Shown: piece by piece, positions 11,066 through 23,045 of the stretch
How the letters are laid out: the number at the start of each line of letters is the position of its first letter
Numbering within the stretch: position 1 is the first letter of the stretch
Source: Conidiobolus incongruus B7586
Taxonomy: Eukaryota; Entomophthoromycota; Entomophthoromycetes; Entomophthorales; Conidiobolaceae
Length of the DNA stretch: 43,285 nucleotides
NCBI GenBank assembly: GCA_000697335.1
Contig: JNEM01009845.1
Span: forward strand, 1 to 43,285
Direction: 5' to 3'
Made by a program: the position numbers and the translations under genes
Notes under the pieces: model-generated
Database searches by the model: none
What the model was told of the DNA's origin: nothing
Seen by the model: the letters and a program-made list of their open reading frames with translations, nothing else

Positions 11066-13222
11066 TTAAATTTTAGTAGTTGGCGGATGAGCTAAAGCAT
11101 CAGCAACTTTAATGACGTCTCTTAATTCTCCTACGTCGTGAATTCTTAATATTTTGGCACCTGCCAAGATCAAAGCAGTACAAGCAGCTCCAGTTGAACC
11201 TGATCGAAGCTTAGGAATGGGTTGATTGGTAACTTTACCCAAGAATGATTTTCTACTGGGTCCTACCAAATATGGAAAGCCATTTTGGGCAAGTAGCGGA
11301 AGGTTTCGCATTAATTCAAAGCTCTGTTCAGAAGTTTTTGCAAAGCCTACACCTGGATCAAGGATAATATTCCAACGGAGCATTGACAAATTAATCGCAT
11401 TTTCGACGAGAATAGAAATTTCTTTCTTGACTTGATTAACTACATCATTGTTATAATTGGTCAAAGATTGCATGGTGCTACTATCACCTCTCATATGCAT
11501 AAGACAGACTGGTACCTTATATTTGACCATAACTTTTAGCATTTCAGGATCACGATTACCTCCAGTAACATCATTAATAAGATCAGCTCCAGCTTCAATA
11601 GCCTTAGCAGCAACATTAGCTCTAAATGTATCAACCGAAATAGGTACGTTAATCTGCTCTTTTCTGAGAGCTTCAATCACAGGGATTACACGTTTTAATT
11701 CTTCTTCCTCAGATACTTCGTCAGCGCCGGGGCGAGTAGAGACACCACCAATGTCCAAAATATGGGCACCATCTTCAATCAATTGCTTTGCATGCTGAAT
11801 AGCGTTCTCAAGAGTAATATATTTTCCACCATCGCTAAAACTGTCTGGAGTGACATTTAAAATACCCATGATCATAGTCTCTTTTTCCCAATTCCATAAT
11901 TGATCTCTCAATGGAAGCACCTTGATTAGCTCTGATACAAATCCTCCGTTCTCTTCTTTGTAAAGGATAAAGTTGGAAAAGATCTGGGAAATGGACCAAT
12001 TCAAAGTGGGATGAACCCAGTTGCTTGCCATATCGCATAATGGTCGCAACACAAATTCTCTTTCAGCAATGCGGGGATGAGGGATAATCAGGTCAGGTGT
12101 ATTTAATACCAAGTCATCATAGAATAGCAAATCTAAATCAACGACTCTTGGTCCATTGGTAAAAGTCTTAGTACGACCTTGTTCTTTTTCAATCTCTTTT
12201 AATACAAGGAATAAAGGGTGGGGGTCAAGAGTGGTAGCAATCATAATTGTTGCGTTCAAGAAAGCTGGCTGATCTTCAACATACATAGGCTTAGATTCAT
12301 ACAGGAATGATGAGTTGACTAATCTACATCCACGGGATTGTAATTTTTCAATTGCTCCTAAAATATTGTGATACTTATCACCAAGATTACTACCAAGCGC
12401 GATGATAGCTAAATGTTCATTAGATTCCAAAGGATAAATAAAGCTGTTATCATATGACTTGATATCTTTGAAAGAATTATAATCTCTAGTGATTTCAACC
12501 GCTGCAAGGTCAGCAAATCGAAGAGCACTGGGCTTACCAACTGAAACGATTAGCTTGGGTACTAAACATTTAATGATAGCAACTTTAGCGACAGCAGTGA
12601 CCAATGCTTCAACAGTTTTAAATTTGGAATTTTCGACCAAGCTGGATACAGCTCGAACAATATAAGGATAGCCATGCATTTTACCTACTTTTCCAGTGGA
12701 GAGACCTGGGTAAAGTGTCATATCCACTAGCACAGCCTGCTTTTGTTCTCTTTCCCAAGGATTGATACCAATAATGCAGTTCAAACGAAGACCACGAATG
12801 AATAGAATATCGCTAGGTAAGTAATCCAATTCTTCGATGGGTGTATTGTTGGCAAAATCTTCAATGGTACGAGTTATTTCAATACCGCAGGCTTCAGCGT
12901 GTAAGAGACCCTTGGGTTTTTCTATTTTTATATTGACACAGCTTCCATTATATTTTGTGAGGAGGTGCTTACAAATGGCTAATCCCAAATTCAAGAAAGT
13001 ATGATAAGAACCTTTTTCGCAAAGTTTAATTACTTCTTTACAGAGACTGGAGTAGCTTAAGGAATCAGTTAAGAGATCAGATTCGCCAGCAGGTAGTACA
13101 TTGCTGATAAATTTAACATCCAAAATTAATGGCTGTAATTTAGTTCTATCCCAATGGTCGAGTCCAATATCTGAGTTTACTTTAATACCTCTAACTATTA
13201 ACTTGTCTTGTTCAGAAGTCAT
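11066..13222 (-). CDS. FOL1: Trifunctional folate synthesis protein: dihydroneopterin aldolase / HPPK / dihydropteroate synthase
   Basis: A single 718-codon frame without introns. Order: FolB-like module A (about 7-117), FolB-like module B (about 137-246), HPPK (about 269-400) with IALGSNLGDKYHNI, the RVVDLDLLFYDD metal and pterin site and IPHPRIAEREFVLRPL, then DHPS (about 445-705) with GILNVTPDSFSDGG, GGVSTRPGA, NDVTGG, DPGVGFAKT, GPSRKSFLG and RIHDV. Together these make dihydropteroate from dihydroneopterin and p-aminobenzoate. The Thr and Pro of the STRPG loop, sites of sulfa resistance in Pneumocystis, are the usual ones. Module B keeps the Glu of the GINPWE loop, the TVEAL Glu and the Lys of GKPSA; module A has Asp (HWD) and no Glu in its TFLNL segment, so A may be structural and B catalytic, recalling FasA/FasB of Pneumocystis. 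The domain set is typical of fungi. Confidence 0.96.
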   Translation of the reverse strand: MTSEQDKLIVRGIKVNSDIGLDHWDRTKLQPLILDVKFISNVLPAGESDLLTDSLSYSSLCKEVIKLCEKGSYHTFLNLGLAICKHLLTKYNGSCVNIKIEKPKGLLHAEACGIEITRTIEDFANNTPIEELDYLPSDILFIRGLRLNCIIGINPWEREQKQAVLVDMTLYPGLSTGKVGKMHGYPYIVRAVSSLVENSKFKTVEALVTAVAKVAIIKCLVPKLIVSVGKPSALRFADLAAVEITRDYNSFKDIKSYDNSFIYPLESNEHLAIIALGSNLGDKYHNILGAIEKLQSRGCRLVNSSFLYESKPMYVEDQPAFLNATIMIATTLDPHPLFLVLKEIEKEQGRTKTFTNGPRVVDLDLLFYDDLVLNTPDLIIPHPRIAEREFVLRPLCDMASNWVHPTLNWSISQIFSNFILYKEENGGFVSELIKVLPLRDQLWNWEKETMIMGILNVTPDSFSDGGKYITLENAIQHAKQLIEDGAHILDIGGVSTRPGADEVSEEEELKRVIPVIEALRKEQINVPISVDTFRANVAAKAIEAGADLINDVTGGNRDPEMLKVMVKYKVPVCLMHMRGDSSTMQSLTNYNNDVVNQVKKEISILVENAINLSMLRWNIILDPGVGFAKTSEQSFELMRNLPLLAQNGFPYLVGPSRKSFLGKVTNQPIPKLRSGSTGAACTALILAGAKILRIHDVGELRDVIKVADALAHPPTTKI

Positions 13223-16200
13223 TTGAGTTAATTAAATTGATTTTTATATAAGAACTATTGATTAACTGAGTGAAAATATAATATATAGTTTAGTGTTTAA
13301 TAAATGAAATTTAATTATTAATGATGAAACTTAAGATGCACTCCCAGTCCTTGAGGTATTTATATCACTCTGATACAATATCAAAATGGATAAAAAGAAT
13401 ATTAGCAATGAAATTAAGTAGCATCATCAATTCACCAAGAACCAATCATTTCTCAATATCATTTAACTTCAATTCACCTTAGCAAATTTCTTGCCTCTTT
13501 AGGACGAGCAAATATTAAAAGAATTGATGTTGTGAAAATTCAATGGAGGATGATTGGATTATATCAATCAATTATATTATAAGCGTTTGTAACGAAAATG
13601 ATGCAATATTAAATACGTGACATATGGAATTTTATATGAATTGAAATATATATTCATCGGATTATTTACTTGATCATAAGGATATTTGAACCCTTATTCA
13701 ACTTTAAAATTTTAATTTATAAAAATCCAAATTAACCATTTCATGTATTTAAAATTTTTGATCTGATTATACCCAAAGCTCAATAAAAGGTACAATTTCA
13801 AATATTATTCTGTATAATCAGGTTGATTTATGAGAATTTATATTTCTTTAAATTGATATAGATATCAACTTTCTTCACAATAAGACAAATAACTATATAC
13901 AAAGTTATTAACATTACTATTTGAGAACTATTAAAGCATCATACTTTATTATTCAAATCTATTTAAATTTATTTAAAATAAAGATATTATATGGAATAAA
14001 AATTTATAAAGTCATAATTAGCTTAATAAAATTTAATATCATTGAATTTTTTTGCATCATCAAAATTCATACCGGGATTGGTATTATTTTTTATTTAATA
14101 TATTCACTAACAAAGAGACTAAATACATTAAACAATATATATATTCATAAGTGCTACCACAAACATACTTAGCTCATAACCAAAATGAGCCATATTATAA
14201 ATATCAACTATTGATGCGATTACTATGCTTAATTTATTTTCATCCTTTGTTTAAATATGAAATACATTTACTAGTTTGTTTTTGAAAAAAAATGCAAGAA
14301 AATTAATATTTAAATATTTCTTCCAAAAATCAATATAAATTATAACATCCAAATTTTAATAATTCACCAGCCATATAATTAGAAAATGGTTAATCATTCA
14401 ATTGGATGTGATTAATTAGATTATAAAAATTACTTAATAATTTTATACTGAATATTTTCTGATTATTTTTATTTCTCATCCATTTTTTTCAGCCACAATT
14501 TCATAATAACTTTTTTTACAATACCCTTCTCAGAAATAGCGTATTCTTTACAAAATTAGACCATTGTTTGACACATTCTGAAAAAATCTTTTTCATATCA
14601 TTAATATATTTTTGGATTATGATAATCAACTACTGAAATATTAGCAATAAAAATCCAATTATAACTTTCAACTTTTAATAAAATCTTCGAATCTATAAGT
14701 CAATCATCATACTAAATTTATTTGGCTTCTAACTATTAAATATTAGTGAAATCACTATTTTAATTATCAGTATATTGTACAAATTGCATAATACGATGTA
14801 CCTAAAAATTGTTTTTAATAAAATACTATTGATTATTTATCAATCTTATTATTTTACTTAATAGTGATCATTCTTCATATTTAAAAATTAAAATTTTACT
14901 TTCTATACACATTGCAAATTAGATATTATTTAATTGAATTATTATTCATTAACTGAACACTTATTTTTTAAATAACTTATAAATATGAAAAAATATTTAA
15001 TCAAATTAATGATTCAAAATTTAATGTTTAATTTGATTAAAATATATTATTAATATGATTAATCATTAAGTGAAATATACTCTATATTCAACATTGTAAT
15101 TGAAAATGATATATGTACATCATTTTTAATATATTAACTATTTGTATAATTTCAATATTGTCATCAGATTAAAAGATAAATATAATATATTTTTACTCAT
15201 GAAAGCTATTTTTTGTGATTGTCTACAATAGTAGAATTTAAAACAAAGTTTTTGAAGGCGAATATTTAAAATAAAGCACTATTTTGGAATCTGGTAAAAT
15301 ATTCATGTAGTATAATACATGATTATAAACAGTTTGAATTAACAAATAGTATCTGATACAGATATTAATCAATATGAATTATCTCGTAGTTATTAAATAA
15401 ACTATTTATTCATCTTATAATTAATCAATAAAATTAATTATAAAAGTGCAAAAGCGCATTTAGTTCATTAATCAAATTGGTATAATACAAATAAACCATG
15501 ATAAACTGGAATATTGAGATGTGTATTTGAACATAAAAACGATAGTACAATAGTAAATGTTCAATATAAATTATACCAATAACTTCCACATTTTATCTAT
15601 CCAAAATTTTAGTAAATTTAATAATAAAGTGTAAGAATATAGTAACAATAATTCATGAGATATATGAATCATAATTACCTTCAAAAGTATAATAGCTATA
15701 TTTGAAAAGGTCTATATATCAAGTCACTCAAAGTAAATGGCTTGAAATATTTTTTTCTTAATTATACGATGCATAAAATTATATAAATAATATAGAATAT
15801 ATAATGATAACATTTGATTATCAACAATTCAGACAATATATGGAACTATACACTAATCAATAATTATTTTATTTATTTCATGTAATTCAAATCATAATAT
15901 CTTTTTATCAACAACTTAATATTTATATAGCTATAAATTTTTATAGAATAAACTACTCATACTAATATTTTCTGAGCCACTACTAAACCCAAAATTTTAT
16001 TATTTTCGTTATTAAAATCCAAATTCAAGCAATATTTATTTGAACTGTCTTATTTTAACTAAAATCATTTTCATAATCTTTACCTTTAAACCAAAATAAT
16101 AATATAAAAAAGAGTGATCATCAATAAAGTGGACTAGTATCAAATAATATATGGTATATTTATTAAAATTAGCTACTTTGTAAATTGTAGAACAAATAAA

Positions 16201-16719
16201 GGGTACATTCATAATGAAATCATTGGTGTAGCATATAAATGAGTGAGGTGGGAATATAATTTAGCATGTAATTAAAGGCACTGTATATACATTTATAAGT
16301 ATATTTGACAGTTATTATGAGTTATGGTTAATTTATTATTAATAGATCTAATATTTTCAAAATATAAATAATTACTCTCACCTAATTAAAGATATATTCC
16401 TTATTATATTTCAAAAATTTTAAAATGTTTTAATGCTACTACTAATACCCCTATTCAATTATTTTATCATAATAATAAATATCAAACATTAGCTTTTTAC
16501 CATTTACCATGTGGATAAAAGTGAAGTTGAATAAAATTTTAAGTTGATTTAACATTATTGTTAGAAATGATTCAAATTTAAATTTTTATGTAGAATATTA
16601 CAGAGAATATAGTCAGTTGTATATTAGTGTGAAAAATATTACAATTTTTTGTTTAAAATATACTGGAATATTTTTGTTGTGGATATTGAGATAGTTGCTA
16701 GCAATATTCCAATTACATA
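13223..16719. other. Long A+T-rich spacer, no gene seen
   Basis: About 3.5 kb. The only long open stretch (13921-14172) begins without a true ATG and has the biased Ile/Lys/Tyr composition of random A+T-rich DNA. The FOL1 promoter lies at the left end; no motif is clear. Confidence 0.6.
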
Positions 16720-17420
16720 ATATGATCCATTTGACCAACCTGAGCAACTTTCCATAAAATTTCTTTATGGTTTAAACATTGAAAACCTTCCTCTATTGTT
16801 TTATTTAAGAAATCATTTTGAAAGGTTAGTTGATGTATTTTTCAATATCGATCGTTCTACTAATGTATATTCAGTAAAATAAGATATATTCAAAATGCAT
16901 ATTCACTAGAATTTGTTATATTTAGTGAAGATGTTGACGATTTTTTAGTTAAAGACAAGGACATAGAAGATATACCTATTTATATCTTTTTATAGATGGC
17001 ATTCGATACTCCAAAGTAGGCAAAATTATGAAATCTAAGGGACCAAAGATATCAATGTGCTTAAGTGTAATATTACAGCATATAACCAATCAGTACAAAG
17101 AACCGGCGATAAATTTTATGAGCTTAAAAACTTCACTTTTGATAAGGATACTCCTATCAATAATGAAATTATTGGAAAAAGTCGCCAGTGTGGAGAAATT
17201 TGTGATACTCATATATATATATATATATTGTAAAAATTTAGTTTGTTTCGTTTTGTTTATACAATGTCCTAACTGTGAGAAAAAGTATCATAATACTTGT
17301 AGAAATCATTTATGTTTAACAGAGCCTGCATTGAAGAGAGAGAATAATAAGAAAACTTTACCTACCATTTATAATTATAGTGACAGAATACGTGAAAAGT
17401 CCAATCAAAATACAGCTAAG
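16720..17420 (+). pseudogene. Decayed multi-exon gene of unknown family with a CxxC zinc-binding patch
   Basis: Coding character is strong but scattered over more than one frame. A first block (FDQPEQLSIKFLYGLN, then LPLLFYLRNHFE) begins near 16724; a likely intron separates it from a block ending FVIFSEDVDDFLVKDKDIED near 16967; then RYSKVGKIMKS near 17011, a further block with TGDKFYELKNFTFDKDTP in another frame near 17112, and finally FIQCPNCEKKYHNTC from about 17258. The last block, with CGEIC shortly before it, resembles a PHD or other treble-clef zinc site. The blocks keep order and spacing as one protein would, but about three frame changes interrupt them and no start is visible. I do not recognise the family. 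Hop1-type and Nse1-type zinc fingers were considered and do not fit the rest. Confidence 0.5.
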
Positions 17421-18022
17421 ATGAGTAATTCATCTTATAATTTTCAATTCTTATCTGGGATCTATATTGATTGTATCAAGTCAATTCATTATTTATTATT
17501 AATAAAAATTTAATGTATGATATTAATAACTGTTATTATTATAAAGTTGATTGAATATTTGATAAAACTTATTCAGTTAAAAAACTAATATATAAATAAA
17601 AATAATATATACAGGTTTATTAAATTGATTTATTGGATCAAATCAAACTTTATAAAATGTATATAATATCTTTATAATTGAATTGGTATTTACAAATTAA
17701 ACATTACAAATAATCACTTGAAATAAAATAATTATAGGTAATCCTTGTCTATGATATTCAATGAAACCAAGCATAAAAGAATATAACTCATAATAGTTAA
17801 TAATAAAAATATTAAGTGTTCATAGTCATTAAAAAAATATTGAAATAAGGACTATACAAAGATAGATTCACATTTTAATCACGAGTATTGAACAAATGTT
17901 AATATATATTTTATTAGAATAATATCAAATGAAAATGGATATTTTGAAAATATTAAAGGAAAAATTGATAATTAATATCAATTGAATATCAAAATAAAGA
18001 TAATTTTACTGAAAAATATAAT
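17421..18022. other. A+T-rich spacer, no gene seen
   Basis: About 600 bases between the zinc-patch relic and the 3' end of the acid phosphatase gene. No coding or structural signal was found. Confidence 0.55.
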
Positions 18023-19527
18023 TTAAACAGCTGACATTTCAGGTTTGAATCCTTTACATTCTTTTTCAAAGTCAGTAATGATAAACTCATCAAATAACTT
18101 TTTCACTGTTTCTAGTTTACAAAAACTCTTGCCAGCCTCTGGATGATGGTTACCTTCTTTACCACATTCAGGAATATTGAGAATTTGATGGTTATACTTG
18201 ACTCTAACATAGTGGTCATTGGATTTCTCTTGATCTTTGAATAATTCAAGCATGAGCAATGATCCATAAGGAGGCCATCTATGGTCAAAGGCTTTCAAGC
18301 TGAGCAGGAAAGGTGCAATAGTAGTGTCATGGCCAGAATAGAAGGCAAGTTTAGGAGCTGGTTGAAGCTTGGTTTCATTCACTTTAGATTCAAATAGATG
18401 CTTGATCTCTTTAAAGAGGTTTCCTATCAAAAATCGATTCATTTGGGTAGTGTTATGATCTTCATAGCTGGTTTCCATCATATCAAACCAAAGTGCAACT
18501 TCTAATTTTTCCAATTCTCTCATATGTTTATCAGTGAGGCCCTGAGGTAAAGGAAGTTGATGAGAACGAGCAGAGATAAAGCTGTCAAATAACTGGTGAA
18601 TTGTAAGATAAGATTTGTACTCTTTTTGGTTAAGCATATCAGTGAGAGCAGGCACATTATTTGCAAGATCCTGTCTCAAAACTTCCCACTGCTCAGAGAT
18701 ACCACTTCTATGCTTGGCAGTGAAATGCTTGATCATCCTGTTTAGCTCATTACAGCGCCAGTTGGGAAACATACTTTCATCATCATGACTACGAGTTCGG
18801 ATGGTAAAATCAGGGGTATCTTTAGATCCCCAGTTAGGGAAAGTTCCCAAAAGAAGCTGTTGGAGAGACTGGAAAGTTCTATGATAGTCAGTGCTCCTTA
18901 AATACACATCTTGAGGCTTGAGATCAGACAAGTTATTGGGCAAGAACTTAAGGTAGTCGCCATAAATTTTGCGCAGAGCTTGGCCATTGCGAAACATGGT
19001 CTCATAACCAACATCAGTTAAATGACCATACCCACTATATTTCAGATAAATTAGTTTATCACATAATTGATAATTATTGAGAGTTAATACCAAGTCCCTT
19101 GAAAAATTTGAGGAATTTGATAAATTTGAACTTCTCCTGTTTTAGTAGGAACAAGGTGTTCATAGGATTTTTTAAAAGCGATTTGCACTTGATTATCTGT
19201 ATTTTGAGAATAGACGTATCTTTGCTTTGGATCAAACCGAGAAACATAAGATAGCTGCTGCTGAGTCTTGAAACAAAAATTCCAACTGAGAGGTAGTAAA
19301 GAAGGGAAGCGAGGTTTCAAAGGCGTTCTATCACCTAATTAGCAGTAAGTATTATAATAGATATTGTTTGAGTAGTGTATACCATGACGATTGATGACGA
19401 TTAACTGCTCTAATTTTAAATTTTTAGGATATAAATAATCAAGAATCTTGGGATCAGTAGAAGGTGGAATTGCTCTTATTTGCAAATTATCATCATGATT
19501 ATTTAATGAAGTATTACTCTCAGTCAT
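18023..19527 (-). CDS. Histidine acid phosphatase, ACP6 (lysophosphatidic acid phosphatase) type, 3 exons
   Basis: Exons on the minus strand: 19527-19383, 19334-19091, 19034-18023, giving 466 residues. Splicing restores the catalytic RHGDRTP (the His-phosphate motif RHGxRxP is split by intron 1 after RHG's first base), and intron 2 restores GTCGYGHLT, the usual Gly-Cys-Leu-Thr lead into helix one. The C-terminal proton donor is in YSGHDTTIAPFLL, followed by FDHRWPPYGSLLMLELF, a segment close to ACP6. There is no signal peptide: the N-terminus is polar (MTESNTSLNNHDDN), so a cytosolic or organellar enzyme is more likely than a secreted phytase. The substrate is inferred from family likeness only; PXYLP1-type or other acid phosphatases remain possible. 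Confidence 0.85.
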
Positions 19528-20392
19528 TTTATCAATGATATCAATGATTAGAAATATTAAGTATTAATGAAGTAGTATATAATTTATATTATTAATTATT
19601 AATTAATAATCAATCATAGATATTATTATAAATCTAAAATTAAATTATCAGCAAAAGTGACGTAAGTTTATGGGAATTTTACCATATTTAACATTCCTTA
19701 TTCTACAAAAATATTGTTGTATCGCTTTTAGCTAATATGCACTAATCATTTATTATACAAATGTGATGACAAGACCAAATGAATAATCATTCGGAACTAT
19801 AAATGACTACAATTTACATCAGCTACTGAATTGGTATAATATTTTGTTCAATATTCAAATATTAATTTTAAACAACACTAGCAATCAATATTATTTAATC
19901 AAAGGTATAGTTTCTTTTCTGTCTGATATATAAAATGAGCTATTTCTTTTGACATAATAATAAATAAATCTAAACAATTTAATTATGTTGATTTAATAAT
20001 AATATTTAAATTATTTTAAATATTAAAAATGCATCAACTTATTAAGATTTGTTAAAATTTTCTTTGATTTAATTATTTTTTTAATTAATATCATTTATTT
20101 TCAATGATATTTTTTTAAGATATTTCTAATAATTAATACAAAATATAAAAACATACCGAATATCAAAATTTTTTTATTTAATGATTCAATTTTAATCAAT
20201 ATTAAATAAATGTTTTAGTCAATTATTTAAAAATTAATGGAAAAAAATTATAAATGTAATCAGATGTTTAAAAGAGAATATTCAAGGTTAATATACTAAA
20301 TAAATTATTCACTGTTATTCAATCATATAATACATAATTTTAAAAGTGAGCGATAATCAAATATCAATATAATAAATATTGATGTTATAGAT
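19528..20392. other. A+T-rich spacer between tandem minus-strand genes
   Basis: About 865 bases that must hold the promoter of the acid phosphatase gene and the 3' end of the methyltransferase gene. No clear motif or reading frame is visible. Confidence 0.55.
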
Positions 20393-21371
20393 TTATTTAA
20401 TGAATAGCCACATAGGTCTATCAAAAGCTAAACAAAACATGATTAATGACCATTAGATAATATAAAAAGATTGAAAACTTACCCAAATTTTCTTTTGATT
20501 TTATGGTATTATCATTTAAATTGATACACTCTTGAAATCCTACTTCATTCATTAGGAAATCTTTAAAATGCTCAGGTAAAAATTGTAATTTAGAATAATT
20601 TTCAAATATCTCTGGAGTCAATGCTTTTCTCTTGGCATAGGAGGCCCAGGGCTGAGGCTCTAAAATAAATCGACCGTTGGGTGCTAACCAGTGGTATATT
20701 TCATAGAAGAATTGCTTGAGACCATCATCTCCATGATGGAGATGAATCCATTTAGTGATACTTAGAGCAAGTATTGTATCGAATTGACCCTTTGAAAATG
20801 AGTGAGTCATTATGTCACATTGAACAAATTTGATATTATGAGGAAATTGATTTGATTGGGAATTATGTGGTGGTAATGGAATGTAGCCATAGAGTTGTGG
20901 CATTGATATAGGGAAGTAATCATCATGAATATCCTGAGGCATCTCTGAACCATTTAATTGACTGAGATTGAGTGTTGACCATTTGAAATTCATATGAGAT
21001 ATTGCTTTAGAGATTAGGCTATCATCAATATCGACACCCGTTATCAATTTTGGAGTAAAATGGTAGGCTATTTCAGTTGTCAAATGCCCACTATTACATC
21101 CAATATCTAGTACCTTTAAATTATCAAACCATAGCCTGTTAAAATAGTCCAATCTTCTATCTTTGCTGTTATCATTATATCGCTTGGTATAATAAGAAGG
21201 ATAATTGCCATAAATATATACATTATCTGTTTCAGATTTTGTTGGCTTGATAGATTGTTTCCATTTTTTAAAATTAAATCTATTATTTAATACTTTTAAT
21301 TTTTTAGGTTTACTATGAATCTCATTTAAATGACTTAGATACGGATTATCAGATGACATGATTTTAAACAT
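20393..21371 (-). CDS. Bin3/MePCE-type RNA 5'-gamma-phosphate methyltransferase, 2 exons
   Basis: Exons 21371-20483 and 20427-20393 (intron of 55 nt with donor GTAAGT), 307 residues. Signature segments of the Bin3 family: YGNYPSYYTKR with the nearby DRRLDYF, SAM-binding VLDIGCNSGHLT and GVDID, catalytic-domain LSITKWIHLHHGDDGL, the long ILEPQPWASYAKRK, and the short last exon that restores the family C-terminus (FDRPMWLFIK). Family members cap 7SK or U6-type RNAs by methylating the gamma-phosphate; in fission yeast the homologue Bmc1 works with telomerase RNA. The RNA substrate here is unknown. Two Met codons (residues 1 and 5) could start translation. It is divergent from the PUDP-like gene across 609 bp. 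Confidence 0.92.
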
Positions 21372-21980
21372 TTTGAAATCCTGATAGATGGATTGAATTT
21401 AAAATTTTGATATACAATTTAAAAAATATGGGATTGTATGATTGTCATCTCTATATTAGGCTAAATTCAGATACACCTACCATGTTTTAAAGTAGTTTGT
21501 ATTCATTTTTGTGCAAATAACTTTTTATAGATATAATATAAATTAGTTCAATTAGTATTTCATCTGAATTGATAAAGTTCGTTGCTATATAGTAAAAGTA
21601 ATATTAGGTTCATTTGAGCGTTTGTCATACATACGCATTTAGAACTAATGTCATATAAATTTACTAACAAAAGTTGATCACCATTTTCAATAAAAATTAC
21701 CTCAATAGCCACAATGATAGCATTAATATCAAGAATATCCAGGAAATGATATTTATCATTTAATTATTTAGTCAATAGAAATGACCCGAATTTCCTATCC
21801 ACACTCTATTGCCAGATCACAAAAACTCTTAAGTCCGAATATAATTCTCTTTAAATAGACAATTTAACCTGATTAATTTATCCATCCCAAAATTATTCAA
21901 ATCCATAATTAAATATAAATAGTTAACATTGAAAATTTCAAAGTATAAAATTTAATATAATTTAAAAATTAAGCATTACA
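21372..21980. promoter_or_regulatory. Divergent promoter region between Bin3-like and PUDP-like genes
   Basis: 609 bp separating two divergent start codons. It must carry promoters for both genes. Slightly less A+T-biased than the long spacers (for example ATGACCCGAATTTCC near 21780), but I cannot name a binding site. Confidence 0.45.
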
Positions 21981-23045
21981 ATGACTTCAGATAATAATCT
22001 ACCCATTAAAATTACCCACTGTATCTTTGATATGGATGGCTTATTAATTGTAATAATATTTTAATTATTTAGTATATCATTAATAATAATGAAATGATAT
22101 AGGATACAGAACGTATTTATACTGAAGTGACCAGTAAATTTGAATACTTGAATTATCTTAAAGAATATAACTTAACTAATTATAGATGAAATTTTATCTG
22201 AATATGGTCATCAATTCAACTGGGAAGTTAAATCTCAAATGATGGGTAGAACTACCAGAGACGTAAATGATATCATATTATTATTCAACATCTTGATAAT
22301 TAATATTAATATTACAGGCTGCTGAAGTCCTTATTAAAGCCTATAACCTACCTATAACTCCCGAAGAATATATGAGAGTTAGTAAAATTAAGCAAGTAAG
22401 TGTCATTTTATGATTTAATATTTTCGTATTAATATTATATAGGCTGAGAAATTCCCTGAATGTAGACCATTGCCCGGTGTCATGGTACATTAATTAATAT
22501 ATCATGAATTACATTTCATATCAACTTTAATTTATTAGAAACTAATCAAACATCTGAAAGCTCATAACATCCCAATTGGTGTATGTAACTACTTATAATT
22601 CAATCAATACAAAATATTAATACAATTATAGGTTGGTACCAGTTCCAATACTATTTCCTTTAATTTAAAAACCCAAAACAATCAAGAGCTATTCAAGCTC
22701 TTTGATTTCATCATCACTGGTGATAATGAAAGAGTAAAACATGGAAAACCCAGTCCTGATATCTTCCTTGAAGTAGCTAAGGATTTGGGTAATCCTAACC
22801 CTGAAAATTGTCTTGTATTTGAAGATGCTATCTCAGGTGTTCAAGCTGCTTTGAATGCCAAGATGCATGTAAGTTAGACAATATGTCGTTCTATTATCGT
22901 AGTTGTTAATGTAGTATATTAGGTTATCTGGATCCCCGATCCTAATTTGAAATCAATGGTTGATGTGGAAGCTCAAGGTGCCACTGAAGTGATTGACTCT
23001 ATGGAAGATTTTGATCCTGCTAAATATGGTTTACCTCCTTATTAG
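21981..23045 (+). CDS. HAD-family phosphatase, pseudouridine-5'-phosphatase (PUDP/HDHD1)-like, 8 exons
   Basis: Exons 21981-22049, 22103-22133, 22186-22262, 22318-22395, 22443-22484, 22539-22580, 22632-22868, 22923-23045, giving 232 residues, as usual for the family. HAD motif I is FDMDGLL (nucleophile Asp and acid Asp), then DTERIYTEVTNEIL of the cap, motif II VGTSSN, motif III Lys in KHGKPSPDIF and motif IV FEDAISGV. The C-terminal LPPY matches the LPSY ending of human HDHD1. Seven introns of 47-55 nt cut a 0.7 kb coding region, and all phases agree. The likely reaction is removal of the 5'-phosphate from pseudouridine monophosphate; fungal GPP1/DOG-type glycerol- or deoxyglucose-phosphatases are close relatives, so the substrate is inferred. 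Confidence 0.93.

Noticed and set aside
13921-14172. Open frame of 83 codons in the FOL1 upstream spacer
   Set aside because: No true ATG start, composition dominated by Ile, Lys, Tyr and Asn as in random A+T-rich DNA, and no recognisable motif.
17028-17513. Single 161-codon frame taken as one protein
   Set aside because: The conserved-looking blocks lie partly in other frames; this frame includes an AT microsatellite and intron-like DNA.
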